Positions 19,208 to 28,733 of a stretch of 64,000 nucleotides of DNA are shown here, piece after piece (position 1 is the stretch's first letter; every line of letters begins with the position of its first letter). A program made the translations under genes and the position numbers. The stretch lies in contig NZ_JAQBIE010000004.1 in assembly GCF_028294535.1 (NCBI RefSeq), positions 1 to 64,000 on the forward strand, read 5' to 3'. A model generated the notes under the pieces. That model saw nothing but the letters and a program-made list of their open reading frames with translations. It did no database searches and was not told where the DNA came from. Source of the DNA: Paracoccus onchidii. GTDB lineage: Bacteria > Pseudomonadota > Alphaproteobacteria > Rhodobacterales > Rhodobacteraceae.

Positions 19208-20379
19208 AGGATCCGGTGATCGTCGCGACGGCACGCACGGCGATTGGCAAGGCGGGGCGCGGTGCGTTCAACATGACGCATGGTGCGGTGATGGCCGGGG
19301 CGGTTACAGATGCCGTGATCGACCGTGCCGGTATCGACCCCGATCTTGTCGAAGACAGCATCTGGGGATGCGGCTATCCTGAATATGCAACTGGTGGCAA
19401 TATCGCGCGTCAGGCAACGGTTCGGGCTGGGTTGCCCGACAGCATTGCCGGCACAACCGTAAATCGTTTCTGCGCCTCGGGCCTGCAGGCGGTGGCCATG
19501 GGCGCGCATATGGTCGCCCATGAAGGTGCCGGTGCGGTGCTGGTTGGCGGGGTCGAAAGCATTTCGATGGTGCAGCCCACGCCCCGGCCATCGCGCGAAG
19601 CCTGGATCGAAACCTATCGACCGGATTTGTATGTGTCGATGATCGAAACGGCCGACAATGTTGCGCGCCGCTATGGCATTTCCCGCGAGGCACAGGACGA
19701 ATATGCCCTGCAATCGCAGCGCCGCACCGCAAGGGCACAGGCGAACGGGCTGTTCGACGAAGAGATTTTACCGATGACGGTCACGAAACAGGTGACGGAT
19801 CAGGACAGCGGAGAGAGCCGGGAGGTAAAAGTCCGGATCTTGGCCGATGAAGGGAACCGCCCCGAGACCACGCCCGAGGCGTTGGCGCGGCTTCGGCCGG
19901 TGCGGGGTGAGGGGCAGTTCATTACCGCGGGCAATGCTTCGCAATTATCCGATGGGGCGGCGGCTTTGCTGGTCATGGAGGCGCGGTTGGCCGCAGCGCA
20001 GGGTTTGCAGCCTCTGGGCGCGTTTCGTGGTTTCGCAGTGGCCGGATGCGCCCCCGATGAGATGGGCATCGGGCCTGTTCTGGCGGTGCCGCGGCTGTTG
20101 AATCGAGCGGGCCTTTCGATCGACGATATCGATCTTTGGGAGCTGAACGAGGCGTTTGCCAGCCAGTGCCTGTATTGCCGCGATCATCTGGGCATCGACC
20201 CGATGCGCTTCAATGTGAATGGCGGCGCGATTTCCATCGGCCATCCATTCGGGATGACCGGCGCGCGCACGACCGGCCACATCTTGCGTGAAGGGCAGCG
20301 CAGGCGGGCGAAATGGGGCGTGGTGACGATGTGCGTGGGCGGCGGGCAAGGTGCCGCCGGCCTGTTCGAGATCTACTGA
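19204..20379 (+). CDS. Acetyl-CoA C-acyltransferase (thiolase)
   Basis: Cleaves 3-ketoacyl-CoA with CoA as the last beta-oxidation step, or runs in reverse. 391 residues with nucleophile C90 in NRFCASGLQA, the NVNGGAISIGHPFGMTGAR segment with the catalytic His, and the second cysteine in CVGGGQGAAG. The 4-base overlap with the upstream hydratase/dehydrogenase gives a two-enzyme operon preceded by a lone TRAP permease. Length and motifs fit FadA, but substrate range is unknown. Confidence 0.93.
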   Translation: MKDPVIVATARTAIGKAGRGAFNMTHGAVMAGAVTDAVIDRAGIDPDLVEDSIWGCGYPEYATGGNIARQATVRAGLPDSIAGTTVNRFCASGLQAVAMGAHMVAHEGAGAVLVGGVESISMVQPTPRPSREAWIETYRPDLYVSMIETADNVARRYGISREAQDEYALQSQRRTARAQANGLFDEEILPMTVTKQVTDQDSGESREVKVRILADEGNRPETTPEALARLRPVRGEGQFITAGNASQLSDGAAALLVMEARLAAAQGLQPLGAFRGFAVAGCAPDEMGIGPVLAVPRLLNRAGLSIDDIDLWELNEAFASQCLYCRDHLGIDPMRFNVNGGAISIGHPFGMTGARTTGHILREGQRRRAKWGVVTMCVGGGQGAAGLFEIY

Positions 20380-20387
20380 TCTGTCGG

Positions 20388-21074
20388 TTAGTCCTCGGAA
20401 ATCAGGCGATGCTTCGGCGGATAGAACTGGCGTGCGAAGGACACGGGGGTCGCGTCGCTCCAGTTCAGGCGCTCGATGGTCAGGACGGGGGTTCCAACCG
20501 GCACTTCCAGATTGGTCGCGCAATCACCAGAGGCACCCTCTGCCAGGATCGAGAAGCGACCATGGGTCAGGGGCACATTGCGAGCCAGCCAATCATGGGC
20601 AGGTTGTTCCCTGAGGTCGTCCTGAGTCAGCGGCGGCAAGGCCCTTGGGTTCAGCCATACTGCCTCGCAACAATGGGGCTGTTCATCGGCAAGATATTTG
20701 GCCTTGGCAACCAGCAGCTCATCGGTGGCGCTGACCTGCAGCGCACGCATGGCCGCCTCGGTCGGATAGGATTGTGAAAAGGAGGTCAGTTCATAGCGGT
20801 AAACCGCACCCAGAGCTTCGATTTCGTCACGAATGACTGACATTTCCAGCGTCGTACGCCGCGATGGCGTTGCCGTGACGCGGGTGCCCACCTTGCGGCG
20901 GCGTTCGATGATACCGCTTTCGGCAAGCTCGCGCAGCGCACGGTTGACGGTCGCGCGGGCGCAGCCCAGTTGCACGGCAAGTTGCTGCTCGGTCGGGATC
21001 AGCTCTCCCGGGGGCCACTCACGCGAGCGGATACGCTTCATGACCTCGGCGCGCACCGATTGCCAGGTATTCAT
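20388..21074 (-). CDS. GntR-family (HutC/UTRA) transcriptional regulator
   Basis: Repressor-type protein with an N-terminal winged helix (WQSVRAEVMKRIRSREWPPG, then GCARATVNRALRELAESGII, RRRKVGTRV) and a UTRA ligand-binding domain from about residue 85. Starting at ATG 21074 gives 228 residues and matches where HutC relatives begin. ATG 21143 or TTG 21152 would add 23-26 residues, and none of the starts has a good ribosome site. It is divergent from the MFS gene. AT-rich inverted repeats in the gap could be its operator. The ligand is unknown; HutC itself senses urocanate, but no hut genes are present. Confidence 0.85.
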   Translation of the reverse strand: MNTWQSVRAEVMKRIRSREWPPGELIPTEQQLAVQLGCARATVNRALRELAESGIIERRRKVGTRVTATPSRRTTLEMSVIRDEIEALGAVYRYELTSFSQSYPTEAAMRALQVSATDELLVAKAKYLADEQPHCCEAVWLNPRALPPLTQDDLREQPAHDWLARNVPLTHGRFSILAEGASGDCATNLEVPVGTPVLTIERLNWSDATPVSFARQFYPPKHRLISED

Positions 21075-21157
21075 ACGTTTGGCCCCGGTTTCAGTAGTGA
21101 CGGGGCGCAGGGACCTGGCGACCTTTCCGGGCAGTTTTGTCATCACAAACAACTCGC

Positions 21158-21174
21158 TAATAATTTGTTTATTA
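21158..21174. promoter_or_regulatory. AT-rich inverted repeat, possible GntR operator
   Basis: TAATAA-TTTGT-TTATTA, a 6-bp perfect dyad 15-84 bp upstream of the possible GntR starts, in a strikingly AT-rich stretch of otherwise GC-rich DNA. A second site further into the gap, TGTC-N6-GACA at 21205-21218, has half-sites like those bound by HutC-type regulators. Autoregulation is inferred. Confidence 0.35.
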
Positions 21175-21296
21175 TTTTTATGCCTGTGCGCTGGTGATTA
21201 AACCTGTCGAAATAGACAAAAGGCCGTTTTTCAAATGAAACCTGCACGAAAAGATATGCTGATAACCGTTAAGGTTGTGTTGCTGCACTATTCTCA

Positions 21297-21308
21297 ATTC
21301 AATTGAAT
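21297..21308. promoter_or_regulatory. 12-bp palindrome upstream of the MFS gene
   Basis: ATTCAATTGAAT is a perfect palindrome 45 bp before the MFS start. It lies within the 278-bp GntR-MFS intergenic region. It may be an operator for the MFS side, but I cannot assign a regulator. Confidence 0.3.
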
Positions 21309-21352
21309 GCTGGTAATTGCACATCAGGCAATATTCTGGATGGGATAATGGC

Positions 21353-22552
21353 ATGGCGTCGACAGATCAGGCGATGAAAAAGGGATCGTACGGGGCCATG
21401 CCTGGGGCGGTCTGGCCGGTGCTGATCGGGATCAGCCTGTGCCATTTGATCAATGATGTCATGCAATCGATGCTATCGGCGATCTACCCTCTGTTGCGAG
21501 CAGAGTTTTCGCTGAGTTATGCGCAGATCGGCGTCATGACATTTGCTTTTCAGGTGACGGCATCCTTGTTGCAGCCGGTTGTCGGCGCGGTGACCGACAA
21601 GCATCCCCAACCGCGATCTCTTTCCCTTGGAATGAGTTCGACTTTTTGCGGGGTGCTGTTGCTGGCATATGCCCATCGCTATGAAATGCTTCTTGCCGGG
21701 GCGATGCTGATCGGGATCGGCTCGGCCGTGTTCCACCCGGAAAGTTCGCGCGTGGCGCGTCTGGCCTCGGGGGGGCGCTTTGGCACCGCGCAATCGCTGT
21801 TCCAGCTTGGTGGCAATTTCGGACAGTCGCTTGGCCCGCTTCTTGCGGCCTTCGTGGTGGTGCCGCTTGGGCGACCGGCAGTCGCATGGTTTGCAGTGGC
21901 CGCTGCCGCAGGGGTGGCGATCCTGTGGCGCGTCGGGAACTGGGCCGAGGGGCGTCGGCGTCAGGCGGCCTCGCGGCCCGATACGACGCTGCGCCTTCCG
22001 CGCAATATCGTGGTCAGGTCATTGATCGTGCTGGCGGTTCTGACATTCACCAAGAATATCTACACCGCGTCGATGAACAGCTATTTCACCTTTTTCACGA
22101 TCGAGAAGTTCGGACTGGGCCCCCAGGGCGCACAGCTGTTCCTGTTCCTGTTTTTGGCAGGAATGGCGGCGGGGGTGATGCTGGGTGGCATTCTGGGTGA
22201 CCGTATCGGGGCCTTGCGGATCATCTGGTTTTCGATCCTTGGCGTGCTGCCATTCTCGCTGGCGCTGCCCCATGTCGGTCTGGTGCCGACGGCAATCCTG
22301 GTCGTGCTGATCGGGCTTATTCTGTCCTCGGCCTTTCCGGCCATCGTCGTGTTTGCACAAGAACTTGTCCCTGGACGGGTCGGGATGATTGCCGGCCTGT
22401 TCTTCGGGTTTTCCTTTGGCATGGGGGGCATTGCCGCTGCGGCACTGGGGGTTTTGGCGGATGCACAAGGCATCCGGATGGTCTTTCTGATTTGTTCGGC
22501 GCTGCCTTTGCTGGGCATCCTGACAATCTTTCTGCCGCGCCTCGATCGCTGA
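21353..22552 (+). CDS. MFS transporter, fosmidomycin-resistance (Fsr)-like
   Basis: A 12-TM major facilitator of 399 residues from the ATG at 21353. The N-terminus ISLCHLINDVMQSMLSAIYP, with PLLRAEFSLSYAQIG directly after, and IGIGSAVFHPESSRVARLAS are hallmarks of the Fsr group of efflux pumps. ATG 21374 is another possible start. It is divergent from a GntR regulator, which probably controls it. Actual substrate unknown; Fsr relatives expel drugs or small organic acids. Confidence 0.85.
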   Translation: MASTDQAMKKGSYGAMPGAVWPVLIGISLCHLINDVMQSMLSAIYPLLRAEFSLSYAQIGVMTFAFQVTASLLQPVVGAVTDKHPQPRSLSLGMSSTFCGVLLLAYAHRYEMLLAGAMLIGIGSAVFHPESSRVARLASGGRFGTAQSLFQLGGNFGQSLGPLLAAFVVVPLGRPAVAWFAVAAAAGVAILWRVGNWAEGRRRQAASRPDTTLRLPRNIVVRSLIVLAVLTFTKNIYTASMNSYFTFFTIEKFGLGPQGAQLFLFLFLAGMAAGVMLGGILGDRIGALRIIWFSILGVLPFSLALPHVGLVPTAILVVLIGLILSSAFPAIVVFAQELVPGRVGMIAGLFFGFSFGMGGIAAAALGVLADAQGIRMVFLICSALPLLGILTIFLPRLDR

Positions 22553-22661
22553 CCCAAGATGGCTTGATCAGGAACGCCTCTATCTGGCATGTCGCGCCTT
22601 CTGGCGGGGTGAACCCTTGCCGGGCGATGGGAACGCGGCTTCGGCCGATTGAGGTGATGAA

Positions 22662-23294
22662 ATGGCGCAACCCGATTTCAGTTTCGAGACGGCGGCGATT
22701 GCTGGCGGAAAACGATATATTGCCGGGGTTGACGAAGTCGGGCGGGGACCGCTTGCTGGCCCGGTGACGGCGGCTGCCGTGGTGCTGGATGCAGCAGCAA
22801 TCCCCAACGGTTTGAACGATTCAAAGAAGCTGACCGCGGCTCGGCGCGAGGCTCTGGCGCAAGAGATCATGTCGACTTGCGACTGGTCGGTCGCCCATGT
22901 CGAGGTCGAGGACATCGACCGGCTGAATATCTATCATGCCTCGCATCTGGCGATGTGCCGCGCGGTGGCGGGGCTTCGGTCAACACCTGATCATGTTCTG
23001 GTCGATGGCAACCGCCTGCCCAAGGATCTTGCGATGTCTGCCGAAGCGGTGGTCAAGGGCGATGCACGTTCGCTGACGATTGCTGCGGCCTCGATCCTGG
23101 CCAAGGTGTTGCGCGATCGCATCATGGTGGATTTGGCGCAACAGCACCCCGGCTATGGCTGGGAAGTAAACGCGGGCTATCCGACGCCGGCGCATAAACA
23201 GGCGCTGCTAGATTTGGGGGTAACCCCACATCATAGGCGTTCGTTCAAGCCGGTCCACAATATCTTGTGTAAAGCTGCTTCTTCAAGTGCTTGA
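22662..23294 (+). CDS. rnhB: Ribonuclease HII
   Basis: Cuts RNA in RNA-DNA hybrids, including single ribonucleotides in DNA. 210 residues with the acidic active site in GVDEVGRGPLAGPV (D24, E25), LVDGNRLPK and the later ILAKVLRDRIM segment. The rnhB-ccrM arrangement is common in alphaproteobacteria. The gene ends 90 bp before ccrM, and its stop codon overlaps a GATTC site. Confidence 0.95.
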   Translation: MAQPDFSFETAAIAGGKRYIAGVDEVGRGPLAGPVTAAAVVLDAAAIPNGLNDSKKLTAARREALAQEIMSTCDWSVAHVEVEDIDRLNIYHASHLAMCRAVAGLRSTPDHVLVDGNRLPKDLAMSAEAVVKGDARSLTIAAASILAKVLRDRIMVDLAQQHPGYGWEVNAGYPTPAHKQALLDLGVTPHHRRSFKPVHNILCKAASSSA

Positions 23295-23331
23295 TTCAAA
23301 AAAGAAATTGACGGCGAATCGCCAGTGACTC
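23293..23331. promoter_or_regulatory. Three GANTC sites in the rnhB-ccrM gap
   Basis: GATTC at 23293-23297, GAATC at 23316-23320 and GACTC at 23327-23331. GANTC is the target of the CcrM enzyme encoded just downstream. The middle site is the centre of an 11-bp dyad, GGCGAATCGCC (23313-23323), and a TTGAC -35-like element lies at 23308-23312. In Caulobacter, GANTC methylation in the ccrM leader affects its transcription; the same control is inferred here. No CtrA box (TTAA-N7-TTAA) is present in the gap. Confidence 0.6.
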
Positions 23332-23339
23332 ATCTTTAG

Positions 23340-24512
<1,173 letters not shown>

Positions 24513-24568
24513 TCGTGCAAGCCGTTTCGCCGCCGTTCCCCCGCATCAGATGCGGGCGGAGCCGACTT

Positions 24569-24604
24569 GCCCCGCCATAACCATATGGCGGGGCCTTTTC
24601 TTTC
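24569..24604 (+). terminator. Rho-independent terminator of ccrM
   Basis: Perfect 10-bp stem GCCCCGCCAT/ATGGCGGGGC (24569-24578 with 24585-24594), 6-base loop, then CTTTTCTTTC. It also argues that the next gene starts after it rather than at an in-frame ATG at 24567. Confidence 0.85.
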
Positions 24605-24632
24605 GCCTCTGCATCGGCATATGTCTGTAAGC

Positions 24633-25667
24633 ATGGCGCATCCTTATTCTGATCTTCCTTCTTCGGCTTTCTGGCGGCATGGTGTGGCCGATGCGGCTGC
24701 CGATCAGTTGCAGGATATTCACTGCCCGGCCTTCAGGCTGGATGAGGCGGATTGCATCGCGACGGCGGGCAGTTGCTTTGCGCAGCATCTTGGCCGCGCG
24801 TTGCGGGATGCGGGCCTGACCGTTCTTGACGGCGAGCCGGCCCCGAAAGGCATCGCGCCCGATCTGGCGCATCGCTATGGGTTCGGGCTGTATTCCGGGC
24901 GCTACGGAAATATCTACACCGCTCGTCAGATGGTGCAGTTTCTCGACGAAGTTGCTGCGGGGCAACCTGATCCGGCCCATGTCTGGCAGCGGGACGGGCG
25001 CTATTTCGACGCTTTGCGTCCGGGGCTGGAACCAAACGGACTGGATAGCGCACAAGAGGTCCTGGCGATGCGCAGTTCGCATCTGGCGCGTGTTGGCGCG
25101 ACATTGCGACAGGCGGATGTTTTCGTGTTCACGCTGGGGCTTACCGAAGCCTGGCGATGTCGCGCAACGGGGCGGGTCTATCCGACCTGTCCAGGGGTGA
25201 TCGCGGGATCATATGATCCAGAGCTGCACGAATTCGTCAATTTCAGCTATCCTCAGGTGCAGCAGGATTTGATCCGGTTGCTGGAGAGGCTGCAGGATTT
25301 CAAGGCAGGCATGCGGTTGCTGTTGACAGTGTCGCCCGTGCCGCTGACGGCAACGGCCAGCGATTCGCATGTGCTTCCTGCGACCCAGTATTCCAAGGCC
25401 ACCTTGCGTGCTGCCGCCGGCGATATGGCCAGCGCGCATGAACAGGTCGATTACTTTCCGTCATACGAAATCGTCACCAATCCGGCCGCGCGTGGCAGGT
25501 TTTATGCCGATGACTTGCGCCGGGTCACGGATGCCGGTGTTGCCACGGTGATGAAGGCTTTCCTGGCCGCACACGGGCTCAATCCCGCCGATGGGCGGGT
25601 CCGGCAGGTGCGGACCATTGCGGATCCGGTTTGCGAAGATGCCATGCTAGAGGCGTTCGGCCGATGA
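24633..25667 (+). CDS. GSCFA domain protein, putative SGNH-type esterase
   Basis: 344 residues from the ATG at 24633 (MAHPYSDLPSSAFWR), where GSCFA relatives usually begin; earlier in-frame ATGs at 24567 and 24621 overlap or hug the ccrM terminator. The family motif GSCFA is at 46-50 and should hold the nucleophile Ser of an SGNH-like fold. Further on are FTLGLTEAW and LTVSPVPLTAT. No signal peptide or membrane segment is evident. Its stop overlaps the next gene by ATGA. GSCFA proteins are thought to be related to acyl esterases, but a substrate is not known. Confidence 0.75.
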   Translation: MAHPYSDLPSSAFWRHGVADAAADQLQDIHCPAFRLDEADCIATAGSCFAQHLGRALRDAGLTVLDGEPAPKGIAPDLAHRYGFGLYSGRYGNIYTARQMVQFLDEVAAGQPDPAHVWQRDGRYFDALRPGLEPNGLDSAQEVLAMRSSHLARVGATLRQADVFVFTLGLTEAWRCRATGRVYPTCPGVIAGSYDPELHEFVNFSYPQVQQDLIRLLERLQDFKAGMRLLLTVSPVPLTATASDSHVLPATQYSKATLRAAAGDMASAHEQVDYFPSYEIVTNPAARGRFYADDLRRVTDAGVATVMKAFLAAHGLNPADGRVRQVRTIADPVCEDAMLEAFGR

Positions 25668-26467
25668 CAGACTTGCCGCGATTGCTGATTCTCGGCAATT
25701 CCCATATTGCTGCACCGCGCATGGCCTATGTGTCCTCACCCGAAGACTGGCCGTTTTGGGATGTCGATTTTCTGGGACTGCTGGCGGGAAATATCGGGCG
25801 GCTGCATGTGCGCGACGGCGTGCTGGTTCCTGATACCGATGAGGTCGCCGCCGAGATGAAGTTCTATAATCTCGTGCGGGAACTGGATATCGGCGAATAC
25901 GATGCCTTTGCCGTCGTTGGCGGTTTCGGATGGCGGGGAATGGCCGCGATTTGTGCCGATCATCGCAGCAAGGAGTTTCCTTCGATGCACGCCGGAGCGA
26001 TGCATGGACAAGGACAGGATTGCCAGCTGGTCAGCCGCGATTTCCTGCAAGAGGTGCTGTGCAGCCGGGTGCGCAATTCACCCGCGGGCAAGCTGGCCCT
26101 GCGGATCGCCCCCCTTGGGAAGCCGGTTCTGATGCTGCCCGAGCCCTTGCCCTCGGCGGAATGTGATACCCCGCCCGGACGTTTCAGCGATTATAGCGAT
26201 ATGGTCCGGCGGCAAGATGGCCTGCATTGGCGACAATGCTTTCAGGCGGCCGCAGTTGACGTGCTTGGCGATAGCGCCCGGATCGTGTTCTGGCCCGAGA
26301 TCGCTCAACAGGATGGCGTGTTCACCCGCCCCGACCTGATGCGGGGGGCATTGCGTTTGTCGCCGCATGCACAAGAACCTCAGCCCGAAACCGATTACGC
26401 CCATGGCAATCAGGACTATGGGCGGCTGGTTCTGGATCAGATCATGGCCGCGCTGCCTGGCGGTTGA
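25664..26467 (+). CDS. SGNH-like hypothetical protein coupled to the GSCFA gene
   Basis: 267 residues, starting at the ATG that overlaps the upstream stop. I do not recognise the family firmly. The N-terminus LPRLLILGNSHIAAPRMA has a GNSH in the position where SGNH hydrolases carry GDS (11-14), and the C-terminus has DYAH at 244-247, the spacing of the Asp-x-x-His block V. FAVVGGFGWRG (about 85-95) could be the oxyanion block. No export signal. The tight pairing suggests that both proteins act on one substrate, perhaps an acylated sugar or polysaccharide. That is inference. Confidence 0.55.
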   Translation: MTDLPRLLILGNSHIAAPRMAYVSSPEDWPFWDVDFLGLLAGNIGRLHVRDGVLVPDTDEVAAEMKFYNLVRELDIGEYDAFAVVGGFGWRGMAAICADHRSKEFPSMHAGAMHGQGQDCQLVSRDFLQEVLCSRVRNSPAGKLALRIAPLGKPVLMLPEPLPSAECDTPPGRFSDYSDMVRRQDGLHWRQCFQAAAVDVLGDSARIVFWPEIAQQDGVFTRPDLMRGALRLSPHAQEPQPETDYAHGNQDYGRLVLDQIMAALPGG

Positions 26468-26470
26468 TGG

Positions 26471-27610
26471 CTATAATGCGGATCGGGGTGGGGGCAGGCT
26501 GCCGCGATTGTAATCGCCCCAATCGCTGATATCGGGATAGAATTTACGCCGCCACGCCCTGACGCGTGGATTCATGCGACGGCGCCACCATGGGGGCACC
26601 ATGGCCACGAATGTCATGGCCGGATAGCCGAATGGTAATTGCGGCGCTTCGTCGGCGTCATAGGTTTGCAGCAATGGAAACCGCCGATCGGGTTTGTAAT
26701 GGTGATCGGAATGGCGTTGCAGATTGATCAACAGCCAGTTCGAGGCCGTGTGCGATGCGTTCCAGCTGTGGCGAGGCAGGATATGTTCATAGCGACCATT
26801 CCCCAGATGCCGGCGCGTCAGGCCGTAATGTTCGACGTAATTCGTCAATTCAAGCTGCCAAACGGCGATGAAGGCTTGAAAGATGAACAGGAACAGGCCG
26901 CCCACTCCCCCCAGCCAGAATGCCAGCGTCAGCATGGCGATCTGCAACAGGGCATAGCGCCAGAACGGATTGCGCCGGTCCCATGGGCGGCGTTTTGCGC
27001 GGGCCAGCATCCGGGTTTCGGCCCGCCAGGCGCTGACCGGGCTTTCCCGCAGGACGCGCCAGAAAAAGCGATAGAAGCCTTCGTTATAGCGCGCCGAAAC
27101 CGCGTCGCGGGGCGTTGCCACCCATGAATGATGCACCAGAAGATGCTCGGTCCTGAAATGCGAATACAGGACCGAGGCCAGCAGAAGATCCCCGCACCAG
27201 CGTTCCAGCCGCGATTTCTGATGCAGCAGCTCATGGGCATAAACGATGCCGATCGTGCCGGACAGCACGCCGATGCCGAAAAACAAGCCCAGCTTTTCCA
27301 ACCCCGACAGGTGGCCGCTTTGCGTCGTGTAGAAAATCGTGCCGAAGATCGTTGTGAATTGCAGCGGGAACCAGATCAGCGTCACCGCCCGGTGCCAGAA
27401 CAGTTGCGACAGTTCGGCCTCGGGGGTCGGGTTTGTCTCGTTTTGTCCCAGCACGCCATCCAGCGCGGTTGTCAGATACCATGCATAGCCGGGAAGCAAG
27501 ACCCACCAGAAGCCGCCTTTCCAGGCGGCCAGCATGACCAGCGGGATCATGATCACCGACATCCAGAACGGCGCGGCAGGCGGAAGGGCGTTGGGGGTGG
27601 GTTTGCTCAT
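26471..27610 (-). CDS. Alkane 1-monooxygenase (AlkB-like)
   Basis: Membrane di-iron hydroxylase of the AlkB/fatty-acid desaturase superfamily. 379 residues, with hydrophobic segments at about 15-50, 75-95, 105-125 and 220-252. All four histidine boxes are visible: HELLH (126-130), EHLLVHH (155-161), NYVEHYGL (257-264) and LQRHSDHH (297-304). AlkB enzymes oxidise medium-chain alkanes or similar chains using rubredoxin. No rubredoxin or rubredoxin reductase is adjacent, so the electron donor is elsewhere or the true substrate differs. Ends only 4 bp from the SGNH gene, converging. Confidence 0.88.
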   Translation of the reverse strand: MSKPTPNALPPAAPFWMSVIMIPLVMLAAWKGGFWWVLLPGYAWYLTTALDGVLGQNETNPTPEAELSQLFWHRAVTLIWFPLQFTTIFGTIFYTTQSGHLSGLEKLGLFFGIGVLSGTIGIVYAHELLHQKSRLERWCGDLLLASVLYSHFRTEHLLVHHSWVATPRDAVSARYNEGFYRFFWRVLRESPVSAWRAETRMLARAKRRPWDRRNPFWRYALLQIAMLTLAFWLGGVGGLFLFIFQAFIAVWQLELTNYVEHYGLTRRHLGNGRYEHILPRHSWNASHTASNWLLINLQRHSDHHYKPDRRFPLLQTYDADEAPQLPFGYPAMTFVAMVPPWWRRRMNPRVRAWRRKFYPDISDWGDYNRGSLPPPRSAL

Positions 27611-27619
27611 GGGGCGATA

Positions 27620-28648
27620 CTATGCCGCGATTTCGCCCTGCGCCATATCCCAGACCTTGCGCATCAGACCCGGCAGATCATCGCGCCTGATCTGCGCGAT
27701 CGGCACGAAATGGCCACGTTCGGGATTTCCGCGCAGATCGCCCAGCATGACCGTCATGGTCAGGCTGAAATGCGTGAAAACGTGGCGAACCTGACCAAGG
27801 TCGACCCAATCGGCCGGGCCTGGCGGCGGCAGGTCGCGCCCGTCCCATTCGGTCGATGGAAAGGCCAGCGTTCCACCCAGCAATCCCTTGGCGGGGCGTT
27901 GCTCCAGCAGGATAGACCGGCCCGACCGTGCGACCCATGCGATTCCCCTGCGTTCGGGCTTGGCCGCCTTGGGCAGCTTGCGGGGCAGCGAGGTCTCGAT
28001 TCCCCGGGCATGCGCGTCGCAGCAATCCATCAGCGGGCAGATCGCGCAGGCGGGGTTGCGGGGCGTGCATATCGTGGCGCCCAGATCCATCATCGCCTGC
28101 GCATAGTCACCCGGCCGCGTCTGTGGCGTCAGGGTTTCTGCCAGCCGGGTCAGTTCGGGCTTGGATTTCGGCAAGGGCGCCTCGACGGCAAACAGTCGCG
28201 CGACGACGCGTTCGACATTGCCATCAACGACGGTCTCGGGATGGTCATAGGCAATTGCGGCAATGGCCGCCGATGTGTAGGGGCCGATGCCGGGCAGGGC
28301 GCGCAACCCTTCGCGCGTCCCGGGGAACGAACCGGCTGCGGACACGGCGCGCGCGCAGGCCAGCAGATTGCGGGCGCGTGCGTAATATCCAAGCCCGGCC
28401 CATTCCGCCATGACATCGCCATCATCGGCCGCAGCCAGATCCTGCACCCGCGGCCAGCGCAGGGTGAAGCGCGTGAAATAGGCTTTGACGGCGGCAACCG
28501 TCGTTTGCTGCAACATGACCTCGGACAGCCAGACGCGATAGGGATCAGCGGCGGCCTTGCTGTCCGGCGGCATTCGCCAGGGCAGGTCCCGGGCATGGGT
28601 GTCATACCAGGCCAAAAGTCCGGGTGCGATCACTTTGATGTCACGCAA
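27620..28648 (-). CDS. mutY: A/G-specific adenine glycosylase
   Basis: Removes adenine mispaired with 8-oxoguanine. 342 residues from a TTG start at 28648, chosen because similarity begins at once (LLAWYDTHARDLPWR); a GTG five codons in is possible. E43 in LSEVMLQQTTV and D142 in VVDGNVERVVAR are the catalytic residues. The helix-hairpin-helix is LPGIGPYTSAAIA. A 4Fe-4S loop with C194, C201, C204 and C210 follows, then a C-terminal NUDIX-like 8-oxoG domain. Sits 9 bp downstream of alkB in transcription order reversed: mutY is upstream of alkB and may be co-transcribed with it. Confidence 0.93.
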   Translation of the reverse strand: MRDIKVIAPGLLAWYDTHARDLPWRMPPDSKAAADPYRVWLSEVMLQQTTVAAVKAYFTRFTLRWPRVQDLAAADDGDVMAEWAGLGYYARARNLLACARAVSAAGSFPGTREGLRALPGIGPYTSAAIAAIAYDHPETVVDGNVERVVARLFAVEAPLPKSKPELTRLAETLTPQTRPGDYAQAMMDLGATICTPRNPACAICPLMDCCDAHARGIETSLPRKLPKAAKPERRGIAWVARSGRSILLEQRPAKGLLGGTLAFPSTEWDGRDLPPPGPADWVDLGQVRHVFTHFSLTMTVMLGDLRGNPERGHFVPIAQIRRDDLPGLMRKVWDMAQGEIAA

Positions 28649-28733
28649 TTATCAGCCCCCGTGCCTTGCTGCATGCTTTCCTCCCTGATCCGTGCTGATT
28701 AAGGATATAGCTGGGATAACCGATCAGGCAGCG

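Noticed and set aside
27128-28702. A 524-codon open frame on the plus strand
   Set aside because: It lies antisense to alkB and mutY, both with intact active sites, and its translation is Arg/Gln/His-rich with no family features; typical antisense shadow of GC-rich coding DNA.
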